A stretch of 64,000 nt of DNA from Gemmobacter serpentinus (GCF_008973825.1 NZ_WCHR01000004.1:186001-250000); one strand, 5' to 3'. Numbered from the stretch's first letter, positions 21,085-31,964 are shown. Translations and numbers: made by a program. Notes: generated by a model not told the origin, from the letters alone.

Positions 21085-22356
21085 TCATGACTTCGCATGA
21101 GACCAGCGGTCGATCATATCCTGCGTAATCAGCACGATCCCGCTTTCGGTGCGGCGGAACCATTTGGCATCCAGATCCGGATCCTCGCCCACCACCAGAC
21201 CTTCGGGGATGATGACGCCGCGATCGATCACACAATTCTTCAGCTCCGCCTTGCGGTTCACGATCACCTGCGGCAGAGCCACTACATATTCAAGGCTGGA
21301 GAAGCTGTGGGTGCGGCAGCCGGTGAACAGCAGCGAATTGCGCACCTCTGACCCCGACACGATACAATCGCCCGCCACCAGCGACGAGATCGCCGAGCCG
21401 CGCCGCCCATCCTCATCGTGGATGAATTTGGCCGGCGGCACCAGTTCGGCATAGGTCCAGATCGGCCAGCTATTGTCATAGATATCAAGCTTTGGCACGA
21501 AATCCGTCAGATCGATATTGGCCTGCCAGAAGGCATCAATGGTGCCAACATCGCGCCAATAGGGTTCATCCTCCAAGCCGGCGGTGACACAGCTTTCGGC
21601 AAAGCGATGCGCCATTGCCTTGCCGTGTTTCACGATTTGCGGGATGATGTCATTGCCGAAATCATGGCTGGAATTCGGGTCTTCGGCATCCTTCACCAGC
21701 AATTCGCGCAGGAAGGCCCAGTCAAAGACATAGATCCCCATCGAGGCGAGGCTGTTCTTGGGATCGCCTGGAATGGTCGGCGGATCAGCAGGTTTTTCCA
21801 GAAAATCGGTGATGCGGCCGGTGGCATCCACGCCCATCACGCCAAAGGCCGTGGCCTCGGCTTTCGGCACTGTCAGACAGCCGATGGTCACATCCGCCCC
21901 GGTCTCGACATGCTGTTGCAGCATGACCTCGTAATCCATCTTGTAGATATGATCACCGGCCAAGATGATGACGTATTTCACGCCGTAATCATCAACGATA
22001 TCAATGTTCTGCGTCACCGCATCGGCAGTGCCGAGATACCATTTGCTTTCATCGACCCGCTGGCTGGCGGGCAGGATGTCGAGATATTCGTTGCGCTCGG
22101 CGCGGAAGAAGCTCCAGCCGCGCTGCATGTGGCGGATCAGGCTATGGGCCTTGTATTGCGTGGCAATCGCCATCTTGCGAATGCCGGAATTCAGCGCATT
22201 CGACAGGGCGAAGTCGATGATCCGTGTCTTGCCGCCGAAATAGACGGCCGGTTTCGCGCGGCGGTCGGTCAGTTCTTTCAGGCGGCTGCCTCTTCCGCCC
22301 GCCAAGACAAATGCCATCGCTTGCGACGAAAGCCTCTGATTGGGTCTTGCCTTCAT
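21085..22356 (-). CDS. glgC: Glucose-1-phosphate adenylyltransferase
   Basis: This 423-residue ADP-glucose pyrophosphorylase makes ADP-glucose from Glc-1-P and ATP, the committed step of glycogen synthesis. The nucleotide-binding [20 protein letters not shown] and the substrate segment [19 protein letters not shown] are near the N-terminus; a left-handed helix domain occupies the C-terminus. The N-terminal basic segment fits enzymes allosterically activated by glycolytic intermediates, though the activator cannot be named from sequence. It lies 41 bp downstream of glgB. Confidence 0.96.
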   Translation of the reverse strand: MKARPNQRLSSQAMAFVLAGGRGSRLKELTDRRAKPAVYFGGKTRIIDFALSNALNSGIRKMAIATQYKAHSLIRHMQRGWSFFRAERNEYLDILPASQRVDESKWYLGTADAVTQNIDIVDDYGVKYVIILAGDHIYKMDYEVMLQQHVETGADVTIGCLTVPKAEATAFGVMGVDATGRITDFLEKPADPPTIPGDPKNSLASMGIYVFDWAFLRELLVKDAEDPNSSHDFGNDIIPQIVKHGKAMAHRFAESCVTAGLEDEPYWRDVGTIDAFWQANIDLTDFVPKLDIYDNSWPIWTYAELVPPAKFIHDEDGRRGSAISSLVAGDCIVSGSEVRNSLLFTGCRTHSFSSLEYVVALPQVIVNRKAELKNCVIDRGVIIPEGLVVGEDPDLDAKWFRRTESGIVLITQDMIDRWSHAKS

Positions 22357-22397
22357 CCGTTCCTCCCTTCCGGGTTCACCCCGGGACCATTATCACA

Positions 22398-24644
22398 TCA
22401 AACCTTTTCGTATTTCAGGAACACCGCCGAAAGCGGTGGCAGGGTCAATTGCGCGCTGCAAGGCTGGCCATGCCAGGCCCCTTCCTCAGCGGCCACCCCG
22501 CCAAGATTGCCACGATTACCCCCACCATAGAGCGCGGCATCGGTGTTCAGGACCTCGCTCCACCTCCCCGCCAGCGGCAAGCCAAGGGTCATGCGCCGCT
22601 CCACCGGCGTCATGTTCACCACGACCGCCACCGGCGCATCCTCGGGGCCGCCCTTGCGCAGCCAGGCGTAGCTTGAGCCCTCGGCGTCATTGGCCTCCAG
22701 CCAGGCGAAACCTTCCGGGCGGGTGTCATTCACATGCAGCGCGGGTTCGGCGCGATAGAGCGTGTTCAGATCGCGGACAAGGCGCTGCATCCCGGCATGT
22801 TGAGGATCATCCAGCAGATGCCAGTCAAGGCTTTGCCGATAGGCCCATTCGCGTGCCTGCGCAAATTCGCAGCCCATGAACAGCAGCTTCTTGCCCGGAT
22901 GCCCCCACATGAAACCGTAATAGGCGCGCAGATTTGCAAACTTCTGGTCATGATCGCCTGGCATCTTGGCCAGCATCGATCCCTTGCCATGCACCACCTC
23001 GTCATGGCTGATCGGCAGGATGTAGTTTTCGGACCAGGCATAGTGCAGGCCGAAGGTCATCTGGTGATGGTGGAATTTGCGGTAGACCGGATCGCGCGCC
23101 ATATAGGACAGCGTGTCGTTCATCCAGCCCATATTCCACTTGAAGCCGAAACCCAGGCCGCCCCAGTCGACCGGGCGCGACACGCCGGGAAAGGCCGTGC
23201 TTTCCTCGGCAATGGTCAGAACACCCGGCACCTCGCCGTAAGCCGCGATGTTCATGCGGCGCAGCACCTCGATCGCCTCGTAATTCTCGCGCCCACCATC
23301 CTTGTTGGGCACCCATTCGCCCTCCTTGCGGGAATAGTCACGATACAGCATGGAGGCCACCGCATCGACGCGCAGGCCATCGACATGAAATTCCTCTAGC
23401 CAATACAGCGCGTTGGAGGTCAGAAAATTCTGCACCTCCAGCCTTCCGTAATTGTAGATCAGGGTGTTCCAGTCCTGATGGAACCCCTCTTTCGGATCGG
23501 CATGTTCATATAGTGCCGTGCCATCAAAGCGGCCAAGCCCATGCGGATCGGATGGGAAATGCCCCGGCACCCAATCCAGAATGACCCCCAGCCCCTTGCG
23601 ATGCGCGGCATCGATCAGGGCGCGAAACTCGGCCGGTGTGCCATGGCGAATGGTCGGCGCGAACAGCCCGACCGGCTGATAGCCCCAACTGCCATCGAAC
23701 GGGTATTCCGAGACCGGCAGCAGTTCCAGATGGGTGAAGCCCATATCGGCGGCGTAATCGACCAGTTGTTCGGAAAGCTCCAGATAGGACAGCATCCGGT
23801 CGCCTGGCGCGCGCTTCCACGAGCCCAGATGCACTTCATAGACCGAGATCGGCGCATCGATGCCATGCCGCCCGGCGCGGGTCTCCATCCAGTCGCCATC
23901 CGTCCAGGGCGCGCCGTCGATCCGACGCACGACCGAGGCGTTTTTCGGCGCATGTTCGCTGCCAAATCCCACCGGATCGGCCTTCAGCGGCAGGATCTGG
24001 CCGCCCATGCCGCGGATTTCGTATTTATAGGTGGTGCCCTCGGTCAGACCGGGGATGAAAATCTCCCAGACGCCGGTCGCGCCGCGTTTGCGCATCGGGT
24101 GGCGGCGCCCATCCCAGATATTGAAGTCGCCGACGACCGAGACCCGCTCAGCATTCGGGGCCCAGACGGCGAAATGCACGCCCTCCGCGCCCTCATGCGA
24201 CATCAGATGCGCGCCAAGCACCTGCCAAAGCCGCATGTGCGTGCCCTCGCCCAGCAGATATTCGTCCATCTCGCCCAGAACCGGGCCAAAGCGATAGGGA
24301 TCCTCCCATTCCCAGGCGTGACCCTGCCCCTCCGCCCGCAGACGGTAGGCGGCGCCCATCGGCACCGGCCCGGCAAACAGACCATCGCCAAGCGCGGACA
24401 GTTCCAGCAGAACCGGGTCCATCGGTTCCGGGGCCGCCGGATCGGAGATCAGGGCCCAGACCTTTTCCGCCCCCGGCTGCATGACACGCAAGATGCCGGG
24501 TGCGTGCAGGCCAAGCACCGCAAAAGGATCACCATGGCGTCCTTGGCGCAAGGCCTCGGCCGCGCCGGGATCGATCAGCGGCGCATCTGTGGGTGCCGCT
24601 TTCGCAGCCACGCCCTTGCCCGCCCTGCCTGTCGCCTTAGCCAT
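22398..24644 (-). CDS. glgB: 1,4-alpha-glucan branching enzyme
   Basis: This 748-residue GH13 branching enzyme introduces alpha-1,6 branches. It has the long N-terminal extension and CBM48 domain ([19 protein letters not shown]) of the GlgB N1 type. Catalytic motifs are [18 protein letters not shown] (nucleophile Asp), [10 protein letters not shown] (acid Glu) and [14 protein letters not shown] (Asp). GGGGGGAGC lies just upstream of ATG 24644. It stands second in the operon, 55 bp after glgP. Confidence 0.96.
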   Translation of the reverse strand: MAKATGRAGKGVAAKAAPTDAPLIDPGAAEALRQGRHGDPFAVLGLHAPGILRVMQPGAEKVWALISDPAAPEPMDPVLLELSALGDGLFAGPVPMGAAYRLRAEGQGHAWEWEDPYRFGPVLGEMDEYLLGEGTHMRLWQVLGAHLMSHEGAEGVHFAVWAPNAERVSVVGDFNIWDGRRHPMRKRGATGVWEIFIPGLTEGTTYKYEIRGMGGQILPLKADPVGFGSEHAPKNASVVRRIDGAPWTDGDWMETRAGRHGIDAPISVYEVHLGSWKRAPGDRMLSYLELSEQLVDYAADMGFTHLELLPVSEYPFDGSWGYQPVGLFAPTIRHGTPAEFRALIDAAHRKGLGVILDWVPGHFPSDPHGLGRFDGTALYEHADPKEGFHQDWNTLIYNYGRLEVQNFLTSNALYWLEEFHVDGLRVDAVASMLYRDYSRKEGEWVPNKDGGRENYEAIEVLRRMNIAAYGEVPGVLTIAEESTAFPGVSRPVDWGGLGFGFKWNMGWMNDTLSYMARDPVYRKFHHHQMTFGLHYAWSENYILPISHDEVVHGKGSMLAKMPGDHDQKFANLRAYYGFMWGHPGKKLLFMGCEFAQAREWAYRQSLDWHLLDDPQHAGMQRLVRDLNTLYRAEPALHVNDTRPEGFAWLEANDAEGSSYAWLRKGGPEDAPVAVVVNMTPVERRMTLGLPLAGRWSEVLNTDAALYGGGNRGNLGGVAAEEGAWHGQPCSAQLTLPPLSAVFLKYEKV

Positions 24645-24699
24645 CGCGCTCCCCCCGGTCAGCGAAGTGGTGGCAGGGGCAACCCCCTGCCCTCGGATC

Positions 24700-27147
24700 T
24701 TACAGCGCTGATGTCACATCCCAGATATCCGCCATATAGCTGCGGATCGTGCGGTCAGACGAGAAGAAGCCAGACCGCGCGGTGTTCAGCGCCGCCATCT
24801 TCAGCCAGCCTGCCCTGTCAGCATAGGCCTTGTCCACCTGCGCCTGCGCCGCGCGATAGGCATCGAAATCGGCGGCAACCAGGAAATAGTCGTGATGCCA
24901 GACGCGATGCACCAGCTGGTGATAGCGCCCCGGCTCATCCGGGCTGAAGCGACCTTCGGCGATCATCTGCAGCACGTCCTGCAGGGACTGGCTGGCGGCA
25001 ATGGCATCGCGGGCATGATCGGGGTTGCGGCGTCGTTCGATCACCTCTTCGGCGGTCAGGCCGAACAGGAAGAAGTTGTCGGCCCCCACTTCTTGCAGGA
25101 TCTCGACATTGGCACCGTCCAGCGTGCCGATGGTCGGCGCACCATTCATCATGAACTTCATGTTGCCGGTGCCCGACGCCTCTTTGCCCGCCGTGCTGAT
25201 CTGTTCCGACAGATCGGCGGCCGGGATCAGCCGTTCGGCCAAGCTGACATTGTAATTGGCCGGATAGACGATCTTCAGCTTGTCGCCGATCTCGGGATCG
25301 TTGTTCACGACCGCGGCCACATCATTGATCAGATGGATGATCTCCTTGGCCACGACATAGCCGGGGGCGGCCTTGCCCCCAAAGATCTTCACGCGCGGCA
25401 CCCAATCGGCCTGCGGATTGGCCTTGATGTCGTGATACCGCGCGATCGTTTCCAGAATGTTCAGAAGCTGACGCTTGTATTCATGGATGCGCTTCACCTG
25501 CACATCGAACAGCGCATCCGGCGAGACGGTCACGCCGCAATGTTCCGCGATCCAATCCGCCAGTGCCACCTTGTTGGCGCGCTTGGCCGCATCGAAATCC
25601 TTCAGGAAGGATTTCTTCTTCACATGCGGTTCCAGCTCTTTCAGCCGGTCAAGATCGGCCTCCCAGCCGTCACCGATGGTCTTGGTGATCAGATCGGCCA
25701 GCGGCCGGTTGCACATCTTCAGCCAGCGGCGCGGCGTCACGCCATTGGTTTCGTTGATGATGCGGGGATGCAGGCTTTCCAGTTCCGGAAAGAGGTTCTG
25801 CTTCACCAGATCGGAATGCAGCGCCGAAACCCCGTTCACCTTATGCGACATGATGAAGGCCAGCTCACCCATGCGCACCTCGTGATGCTTCACGATGCCC
25901 ACCCAATGCGGCGGATGATAGGTGTCACGGTGCCATGCGTCGATACGCTCGACGATCTGCATATGGCGCGGCAGGACCGAACCGAAGGTAAAGGTCGCCC
26001 ACCGTTCCAGTGCCTCGGGCAGCAGCGTATGGTTGGTATAGCCAAGGCAGGCGCGGGCGATCTCCATCGCCTCCATGAACTCCATACCGTTTTCATCGAC
26101 CAGCAGGCGGATCAGCTCCGGCCCGGCGATGGCGGGATGGGTGTCATTCATCTGGATCGCGACATGCTTGGGCAGATCGCGCAGGGAATGCCCGCCCGCC
26201 TTGAAGCGGCGCAGAATGTCCTGCAACGCGGCAGAGGTCAGGAAGAATTCCTGCTTCAGACGCAATTCCTTGCCCTGATAGGTCGTGTCATCGGGATAGA
26301 GCACGCGCGACAGCGTGCGGGCCAGCGCCTCCGGCTCGGCGGCGGCGGTGTAATCGCCGCGGTTGAACCGTTCCAGATCAAACATGGTGGTGGGTTTTGC
26401 CGACCACAGGCGCAGCGTATTGGCCCATTTGCCCTGCCAGCCGATCACCGGCGTATCATAGGCCTCGGCCTGCACGGTTTCGCCCGGAAGCCAGACCTCG
26501 CGGCCATCGCGGGTCACGACCTCGCCCTTGAAGGGAATGGTATAGGCGGCCTCGGGGCGCTCGAACTCCCAGGGGTGGCGGCTCATCAGCCAGTCTTCGG
26601 GAGATTCCACCTGCCGCCCGCTTTCAAACCGCTGGCGGAACAGCCCGTGCTCATAGCGGATGCCATAGCCATAGGCCGGGCATCCCAGCGTCGCCATGCT
26701 TTCCATGAAACAGGCGGCCAGACGGCCAAGCCCGCCATTGCCAAGGGCGGCATCGGGCTCGTCCTCGACGATGGCGCGGAAATCCTGTCCCAGTTCCGAC
26801 ATGACCTGATCGGCCATATCGCGCAGGCCCAGATTGATCGTGGCATCTTCCAGCAGACGCCCGATCAGAAATTCCATCGACAGGTAATAGACCCGCTTAT
26901 GGCCGGTCTCCCATGTCTTGCGGGTCGAGGCGAACCACGGCTCCACGATCCGGTCGCGGATCGCGAAGCTCAGCGCCATGCGCCAGTCATAGAGACTGGC
27001 ATTGGGCACGTCCTTGCCAAGGGTGAAGGTCAGATGGCGCAGGATATCCGCCTTGAGCAGCGGTGCGGTTACTTCGGTCACGTCTCGATCCAATCGTTGT
27101 TGCCCCCGGACAAAGTAAAGGCCCGCGCCTCCGCCTGCGCAAGCCAT
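24700..27147 (-). CDS. glgP: Glycogen/maltodextrin phosphorylase
   Basis: This 815-residue PLP-dependent phosphorylase releases glucose-1-phosphate from glycogen ends. The PLP-lysine segment [19 protein letters not shown] and following TLDGANVEI are near the C-terminus; the N-terminal third shows [25 protein letters not shown] 5 bp before ATG 27147 supports that start, although the first 22 residues are atypical and a GTG at 27081 would give a family-like N-terminus. It heads the leftward glg operon. A promoter with TATAAT and an agl-like operator lies about 120-150 bp upstream. Confidence 0.95.
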   Translation of the reverse strand: MACAGGGAGLYFVRGQQRLDRDVTEVTAPLLKADILRHLTFTLGKDVPNASLYDWRMALSFAIRDRIVEPWFASTRKTWETGHKRVYYLSMEFLIGRLLEDATINLGLRDMADQVMSELGQDFRAIVEDEPDAALGNGGLGRLAACFMESMATLGCPAYGYGIRYEHGLFRQRFESGRQVESPEDWLMSRHPWEFERPEAAYTIPFKGEVVTRDGREVWLPGETVQAEAYDTPVIGWQGKWANTLRLWSAKPTTMFDLERFNRGDYTAAAEPEALARTLSRVLYPDDTTYQGKELRLKQEFFLTSAALQDILRRFKAGGHSLRDLPKHVAIQMNDTHPAIAGPELIRLLVDENGMEFMEAMEIARACLGYTNHTLLPEALERWATFTFGSVLPRHMQIVERIDAWHRDTYHPPHWVGIVKHHEVRMGELAFIMSHKVNGVSALHSDLVKQNLFPELESLHPRIINETNGVTPRRWLKMCNRPLADLITKTIGDGWEADLDRLKELEPHVKKKSFLKDFDAAKRANKVALADWIAEHCGVTVSPDALFDVQVKRIHEYKRQLLNILETIARYHDIKANPQADWVPRVKIFGGKAAPGYVVAKEIIHLINDVAAVVNNDPEIGDKLKIVYPANYNVSLAERLIPAADLSEQISTAGKEASGTGNMKFMMNGAPTIGTLDGANVEILQEVGADNFFLFGLTAEEVIERRRNPDHARDAIAASQSLQDVLQMIAEGRFSPDEPGRYHQLVHRVWHHDYFLVAADFDAYRAAQAQVDKAYADRAGWLKMAALNTARSGFFSSDRTIRSYMADIWDVTSAL

Positions 27148-27269
27148 GACATCCTCTGACCGCGCCCCCTGCCGTGAAAGCTGGCAAAAGACGGCACCAG
27201 TGCCAAATACTTCATCATTACAGGCACAGTGTTAGCGCAAACTTATGCGGCACGCACCAGAAATAAATC

Positions 27270-27297
27270 ATTATACGTCAAATGCTTATAGCCTCAA
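27270..27297 (-). promoter_or_regulatory. Putative glgP operon promoter
   Basis: On the minus strand TTGAGG (27297-27292) and a perfect TATAAT (27275-27270) are separated by 16 bp. It would give a leader of roughly 115 nt before glgP. The -35 lies inside the right half of the operator-like sequence at 27294-27306, so a bound repressor would occlude polymerase. Confidence 0.6.
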
Positions 27298-27306
27298 AGC
27301 GGTTTG
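27294..27306. promoter_or_regulatory. agl-type operator at the glg promoter
   Basis: TCAAAGCGGTTTG is the exact reverse complement of 13 bp in the aglE operator (8912-8924). It overlaps the -35 hexamer of the inferred glgP promoter. The outermost bases of the palindrome (TT and AA) are not kept here. Binding by AglR or a related LacI-family repressor is inferred. Confidence 0.6.
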
Positions 27307-27389
27307 GCCACCCCGACACCGATTCGTCCCACCCGCCAGGGACCTCGTCTGTAGCGCGAACAGCATCGCGAAAACCTGACTTCCAGAAA

Positions 27390-27405
27390 CATGATCTATG
27401 TCATG
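27390..27405. promoter_or_regulatory. Palindrome upstream of the Rrf2-type regulator
   Basis: CATGATCTATGTCATG has inverted arms CATGA/TCATG with a 6-bp spacer, 54 bp before the regulator's ATG. It may be an autoregulatory site or an FNR/NsrR-like operator; nothing else in the window repeats it. Confidence 0.35.
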
Positions 27406-27459
27406 GCAAGGGCGGCTCCCGCGATTCTATGCAGATCCAGCAATCAGCCGGAGAAGCCC

Positions 27460-27894
27460 ATGCGTCTGACCACCCGCACCAATCTTGCGATGCGCACGCT
27501 GATGTTCTGCGCGATCAATCCCGACAGGATCGTCCGCAAGTCCGAGGTGGCAAGCGCCTGTAACGCATCGGAAAACCATCTGGCGCAGGTGATCCACATG
27601 CTGGCGCAAAAGGGCTTTCTGCGCACCCTGCGCGGGCGGGCAGGCGGCTTGATGCTGGGGCGCGCGGCGGAGGCGATTTCCGTCGGCGAGGTGTTTCGCG
27701 TCTTTGAAGGCGGGCTGCCCTTCACTGAATGCTTCAGTGAAAGCGAGAATGCCTGCCCGCTGAGCGGGTGCTGTCGGTTGAAATGCGCCCTCGCCGAAGC
27801 ACTTGAGGCGTTCTATATCCGGCTGGACCGGGTGACAGTAGCAGAGCTGGTCCGTGACAATTCCGGGCTTGAGGGGCTGCTGAAGGTCGCCTGA
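27460..27894 (+). CDS. Rrf2-family regulator, NsrR-like
   Basis: This 144-residue winged-helix Rrf2 protein begins MRLTTRTNLAMRTLMFCAIN, as NsrR does. The cysteines are Cys91, Cys99, Cys104, Cys105 and Cys109; Cys91, Cys99 and Cys105 lie in the loop that binds an Fe-S cluster in NsrR (Cys-x5-Cys is kept between 99 and 105). NsrR senses nitric oxide through that cluster and represses NO-detoxification genes. The start ATG 27460 follows GGAGAAG; the longer frame from 27391 is not favoured. No NO-reductase or flavohaemoglobin gene is nearby, so its targets are elsewhere. It is divergent from glgP. Confidence 0.85.
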   Translation: MRLTTRTNLAMRTLMFCAINPDRIVRKSEVASACNASENHLAQVIHMLAQKGFLRTLRGRAGGLMLGRAAEAISVGEVFRVFEGGLPFTECFSESENACPLSGCCRLKCALAEALEAFYIRLDRVTVAELVRDNSGLEGLLKVA

Positions 27895-28062
27895 CCTGCC
27901 GGAATCAGACCATCTGACGGGCCTGCGGCAAAGGCCCTCTGCCCCGCCCGCATCAGCCCCCCGGCAATCGACTTCTGGGGCCGCAATAGTTCCGATCTGC
28001 CCCGCCCGCATCAGACACCGCTTGACAGCCCCACTGAAGGGATTGTCTGCGCGGCAAAGGAA

Positions 28063-28093
28063 AAGGGCGCAAGGTTCCCCCCGCGCCCCGTTT
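28063..28093. terminator. Candidate bidirectional terminator between the Rrf2 gene and DAHP synthase
   Basis: GGGCGC/GCGCCC arms flank a 13-18 nt loop with A-rich sequence on one side and T-rich on the other (AAAAGGGCGC...GCGCCCCGTTTT). It sits just after the DAHP synthase stop on the minus strand, where the downstream run is TTTCCTTT. Confidence 0.45.
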
Positions 28094-28114
28094 TCAATAG
28101 CTGTTCTGCCCCGC

Positions 28115-29485
28115 TCACATCGCGATGCGGCGTTGCCCTTCGCGGCGCGCGGTCAACTCTTCCGACACAAGGAAAGCCAGTTCCAGCGATTGCGAGGCGT
28201 TCAGGCGCGGATCGCAAGCGGTGTGATAGCGATCCGACAGATCCTCATCCGTCACGGCGCGCAAGCCCCCGGTGCATTCGGTCACGTCCTTGCCGGTCAT
28301 CTCGAAATGCACGCCGCCCGGAACCGTGCCCTCGGCCTTGTGGATGGCGAAGAACTCGCGCACCTCACGCAGAACACTGTCGAACGGCCGGGTCTTGTAG
28401 CCGGTCGAGGATTTGATCGTGTTGCCATGCATCGGATCGCAGGACCAGACGACATTGGCACCCTCTTCCTGCACCGCCTTGATGAGACGCGGCAGGTTCT
28501 CGCCCACCTTGCCCGCGCCAAAGCGCGCGATCAGGGTCAGGCGGCCCGCCTCGTTTTGCGGGTTCAGCTTGGCCATCAGCACCTTGAGATCGTCGGCGGT
28601 GGTCGACGGCCCGCATTTCAGGCCGATCGGGTTCAGCACGCCCCGGCAGAATTCGACATGCGCGCCGTCGGGCTGACGGGTGCGGTCGCCGATCCAGATC
28701 ATGTGACCCGACCCCGCCACGTTCTGGCCGGTGATGCTGTCAACGCGGCACAGGGCCTCTTCATATTCCAGCAGCAGCGCCTCATGGCTGGTGTAGAAAT
28801 CGACGCGCGACAGCTCATGCGCGGTTTCCGAATTCACCCCGGCCGCATTCATGAAGTCCAGCGCATCAGAGATGCGGTTGGACAGTTCACGATAACGTTC
28901 CGCCTTGTCATGCTCGGCAAAGCCAAGGGTCCAGCTATGGACGCGGTGGATATCGGCAAAACCGCCGGTCGAAAAGGCGCGCAGCAGGTTGAGGCTGGCC
29001 GCCGCCTGCGTATAGGCCTGCAGCATCCGCGACGGATCGGGCAGACGCGCCTCTGGCGTGGCGTCAAAGCCATTGATGATATCGCCGCGATAGGACGGGT
29101 ATTCGACGCCGCCGATCACCTCGGTCGGGGCCGAACGGGGTTTGGCAAATTGCCCGGCCATGCGGCCGACCTTGATGACCGGCACCTTGGCACCATAGGT
29201 CAGCACCACCGCCATTTGCAGCATGACGCGGAAGGTATCGCGGATATTGTCGGCGCTGAATTCGGCAAAACTTTCGGCACAGTCGCCGCCTTGCAACAGG
29301 AAGGCATTGCCCTCCGCCGCGGCCGCCAGTTGCTTGCGCAGGCGTCGCGCCTCGCCGGCGAAGACCAGCGGGGGATATTTCGCCAATTGGGCCTCGACAC
29401 CGTTCAGCGCGGCCTGATCCGGATAATCCGGCATCTGCACGCGCGGCTTGGTGCGCCAATCCGATTTCGACCAGGGCTTGGTCAT
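28115..29485 (-). CDS. 3-deoxy-7-phosphoheptulonate synthase, class II
   Basis: This 456-residue class II (plant-type) DAHP synthase condenses phosphoenolpyruvate and erythrose-4-phosphate, the first step of the shikimate pathway. It begins [14 protein letters not shown] and shows family segments [12 protein letters not shown] and [12 protein letters not shown] (PEP/metal region), with [15 protein letters not shown] in the C-terminal half. The frame extends to 29638, but GGGGGAGAG immediately before ATG 29485 and the family N-terminus fix the start. It appears monocistronic and is not related in role to its neighbours. Confidence 0.95.
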   Translation of the reverse strand: MTKPWSKSDWRTKPRVQMPDYPDQAALNGVEAQLAKYPPLVFAGEARRLRKQLAAAAEGNAFLLQGGDCAESFAEFSADNIRDTFRVMLQMAVVLTYGAKVPVIKVGRMAGQFAKPRSAPTEVIGGVEYPSYRGDIINGFDATPEARLPDPSRMLQAYTQAAASLNLLRAFSTGGFADIHRVHSWTLGFAEHDKAERYRELSNRISDALDFMNAAGVNSETAHELSRVDFYTSHEALLLEYEEALCRVDSITGQNVAGSGHMIWIGDRTRQPDGAHVEFCRGVLNPIGLKCGPSTTADDLKVLMAKLNPQNEAGRLTLIARFGAGKVGENLPRLIKAVQEEGANVVWSCDPMHGNTIKSSTGYKTRPFDSVLREVREFFAIHKAEGTVPGGVHFEMTGKDVTECTGGLRAVTDEDLSDRYHTACDPRLNASQSLELAFLVSEELTARREGQRRIAM

Positions 29486-29723
29486 GGCTCTCCCCCTTCG
29501 TCTGTTAGCGGTAGCGCAAGCCCTATAGTGAAACCGGCGGGAAAGGCAATGGGGCAAGGGCCGGAGCAAGGGATATCCCTGCCCCATTTGCCGCCCCCTG
29601 GCGGGTTTGCGGCACGGGGCGCCGTGGCGCAGCCCCACCCCCCGGTCGGGGCTGCGGATGCCCCCTTGAACCCCCGGTCAAATCCTGAATAGATGCGACG
29701 AAACCGACGCAAACAGGTCGCAC

Positions 29724-30746
29724 ATGACACCCCTTCCGCGCAAAGCCACCGCCATGGCGAAGGAGACCGGACCCCGGCGCTTCATCTTCCTGCTGCTGGA
29801 CCGCTTCACGATGATCTCTTTCGCAGGCGCGATCGAGCCGCTGCGCATCGCCAATCGCGTCGCCGGTCGCGAAATCTATGCCTGGCGTCTTGCCGGTGAA
29901 GGCGGCGGCGCTGCGATCTGCTCCAACGGGGCTTCGTTCCGGCTGGATATGGGGCTGGAAGAGGTCGATCGCGAGGATACGGTTCTGGTCTGCGGCGGCA
30001 TCGATGTGGCGCGCGCCACCACCCGCGCCGTTACCGGCTGGCTGCGGCGCGAGGCGCGGCGCGGGGTTGCGATGGGGGGCATCTGCACCGGGTCCTATGC
30101 GCTGGCGCGCGCCGGATTGCTGGACGGCAAGAAGGCGACCATCCATTGGGAAAACCAGGACGGCTTTCTTGAGGAGTTTGAAGAGGTCAAGCTGACGAAA
30201 TCGGTCTTCGTGATCGATGGCAACCGTATGTCGACGGCGGGCGGCACCGCCTCGCTGGATCTGATGCTGAAGATCATCGCTGCCGACCATGGCGAGGATA
30301 TCGCCAATACCGTGGCCGACCAGTTGATCTATAACGCGATCCGCACCGATCAGGACACACAGCGCCTGTCGATCCCGACGCGGATCGGAGTGCGCCACCC
30401 CAAGCTGAGCCAGGTCATCCAGATGATGGAACGCAATATCGAGGATCCGATCTCGCCCGCCGATCTGGCCGAGGATGTCGGCATGTCGACACGCCAGCTG
30501 GAACGGCTGTTCCGGCGCTATCTGAACCGCAGCCCCAAACGCTATTATATGGAGCTGCGGCTGTCCAAGGCACGCAACCTGTTGATGCAGACGGATATGA
30601 GCGTGATCAATGTGGCACTGGCCTGCGGCTTTGCCTCGCCGTCGCATTTCTCGAAATGCTATCGCAGCCATTACAACACCACGCCCTACCGCGAGCGCGG
30701 CACCCAAAGTGCGGTGCCGGGTCTTGGCGCAAGGCTGGCGGTCTGA
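29724..30746 (+). CDS. GlxA-family transcriptional regulator (DJ-1/PfpI + AraC)
   Basis: This 340-residue regulator joins an N-terminal class I amidotransferase-like (DJ-1/PfpI) domain (about 15-195) to an AraC helix-turn-helix domain (about 225-325: SPADLAEDVGMSTRQLERLF, then INVALACGFASPSHFSKCY). The elbow GGICTGSYALARAGLLDGKK contains Cys121. Relatives include GbdR, ArgR and CdhR, which regulate catabolism of choline, betaine, arginine or carnitine; the effector here is not known. It is divergent from DAHP synthase. A TTCGCCGAA hairpin follows 12 bp after its stop. Confidence 0.9.
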   Translation: MTPLPRKATAMAKETGPRRFIFLLLDRFTMISFAGAIEPLRIANRVAGREIYAWRLAGEGGGAAICSNGASFRLDMGLEEVDREDTVLVCGGIDVARATTRAVTGWLRREARRGVAMGGICTGSYALARAGLLDGKKATIHWENQDGFLEEFEEVKLTKSVFVIDGNRMSTAGGTASLDLMLKIIAADHGEDIANTVADQLIYNAIRTDQDTQRLSIPTRIGVRHPKLSQVIQMMERNIEDPISPADLAEDVGMSTRQLERLFRRYLNRSPKRYYMELRLSKARNLLMQTDMSVINVALACGFASPSHFSKCYRSHYNTTPYRERGTQSAVPGLGARLAV

Positions 30747-30758
30747 GTCCGGCTTTCA

Positions 30759-30779
30759 CGATTTTTCGCCGAAAAATCG
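30759..30779. repeat. TTCGNCGAA-core hairpin, copy 1
   Basis: CGATTTTTC-GCC-GAAAAATCG is a perfect 9-bp stem with a 3-nt loop, 12 bp past the GlxA-type stop. It shares the TTCGNCGAA core with hairpins at 37076, 37101 and 63779 while the outer arms differ. No U-run follows. Confidence 0.7.
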
Positions 30780-30797
30780 GGGCGCTGCGGGACATGC

Positions 30798-31283
30798 TCA
30801 GGCAAAAATATCGGCTTGGCTCGGCGGGGCCAGCGGATCGGGGCCATAGCGGTTCGGGCCTTCGCTGCCACGCCCGATCAGATAGATCAGCAGGATCAGG
30901 TTCAGAGCCATAGCCGCGATGCCGATGAAGCCAAGGCTTTGCGCGGTGGTGACATCCGACATCGGCAGATATTGCAACAGCAGGATGATGGCGACCCAGC
31001 CGGTGACATTGCGGTCATGCAAGCGCCGCACCGTCACGGTGATCGAAGGGATCAGCAGCGCCAGCACGCAAATCAGCGTCAGCGGCCCGGTCGCGATATA
31101 GGACAGCGGATGGCTGCCCATCTCGATCCACCAATCCAGCCCGATGCCATATTCGACCAGCCCGGCAAGGATCGCGGCAAGGATCGAGAACAGCGTGAAC
31201 CACCAGAATTCGGAGCGCGATGCCCGCCCGCTCAGCTGAAGACTGCGGGCGAAGACGGTTCTGACGGATTCGACCATGTTCAT
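30798..31283 (-). CDS. DUF805 family inner-membrane protein
   Basis: This 161-residue membrane protein has the DUF805 hallmarks: N-terminal LSGRASRSEFWWFTLF, central RRLHDRNVTGW and C-terminal GSEGPNRYGPDPLAPP. Four hydrophobic helices are visible. DUF805 proteins are common small inner-membrane proteins without an established biochemical role. GGAAGGA lies upstream of ATG 31283. It is convergent with the GlxA-type gene, separated by the TTCGCCGAA hairpin. Confidence 0.88.
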   Translation of the reverse strand: MNMVESVRTVFARSLQLSGRASRSEFWWFTLFSILAAILAGLVEYGIGLDWWIEMGSHPLSYIATGPLTLICVLALLIPSITVTVRRLHDRNVTGWVAIILLLQYLPMSDVTTAQSLGFIGIAAMALNLILLIYLIGRGSEGPNRYGPDPLAPPSQADIFA

Positions 31284-31964
31284 CTGCGCATCCTTCCTTT
31301 GCTTGCGCCATCACCTGCAAGGCGTCCCGGCCAGTGACGCAGGCCATTGCTGAGATGCCCACAGCGATAGACCACGGACAGGGCCAAAGTCAGGGGCCAA
31401 AGTCAGGGGCCAAAGACACGGGCCTTTGGAACATTCGTGAACCGGCCCGCTTCCAGATGGGTGACACAGCCCATCGGCAATGACAACCGCAGGCAGGGTT
31501 TGCGTGATCAGCATATTGATCGCCGCCCCCGTGCAGTCGTTTCGCCCTGCCCATCCCCATCCGATCCGTTCGACCCGCGGTTTGGCCCTGCGGCCAGGAG
31601 GGCGGCCGCGCGCCCGATCGTCACCGCATCGACGGGAAAGGTCGAGCCAGCCGCCCGGCCCCCGATCTCGCAACCGGGGGCCACGCCCCAAGGGCCGCCA
31701 TCATCGCGAAACGGGCCGCGTTGTTGCGTTGGGGCGAATGCGGGATGCGCCCGAAATCGCGTGACGCGACTGCGCCAAAGTATGGGCCAAAGGGGCGGAA
31801 CGAGGCCGGGTCAAATATAATGCCAGCCCGAGCGCAGCGCCGCCCCAAGCGCGGGACGACCATGACGTGACACATGCCCCACCACAGCAGCTTGCCTTGA
31901 CTTCGCCTTGCTGACTGCCCACCTCTCAAGACAAGGCCTTGTTCATGTTGGGGTGGAGGGTTTC
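31284..31964. other. Gene-free interval with tandem 13-bp repeats
   Basis: No credible gene was found in this 680-bp interval; the open frames are low-complexity and lack start signals or recognisable motifs. It contains three tandem 13-bp units (31381-31419), and a good ribosome site GGAGGG just before the RTX gene at 31965. It should hold the promoters of the DUF805 and RTX genes, but none could be assigned. Confidence 0.6.
31381..31419. repeat. Three tandem 13-bp repeats
   Basis: Two identical units GGGCCAAAGTCAG are followed by the variant GGGCCAAAGACAC. They lie in the DUF805/RTX divergent region and could be a slippage product or a binding-site array. Confidence 0.8.

Noticed and set aside
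24892-27159. 755-codon open frame antisense to glgP
   Set aside because: Shadow of glgP, which has the full PLP-lysine motif and family length.
31437-31929. Overlapping open frames of 94-127 codons in the DUF805-RTX gap
   Set aside because: Low-complexity Pro/Arg/Ala sequence in several frames at once, no start signal and no family resemblance.
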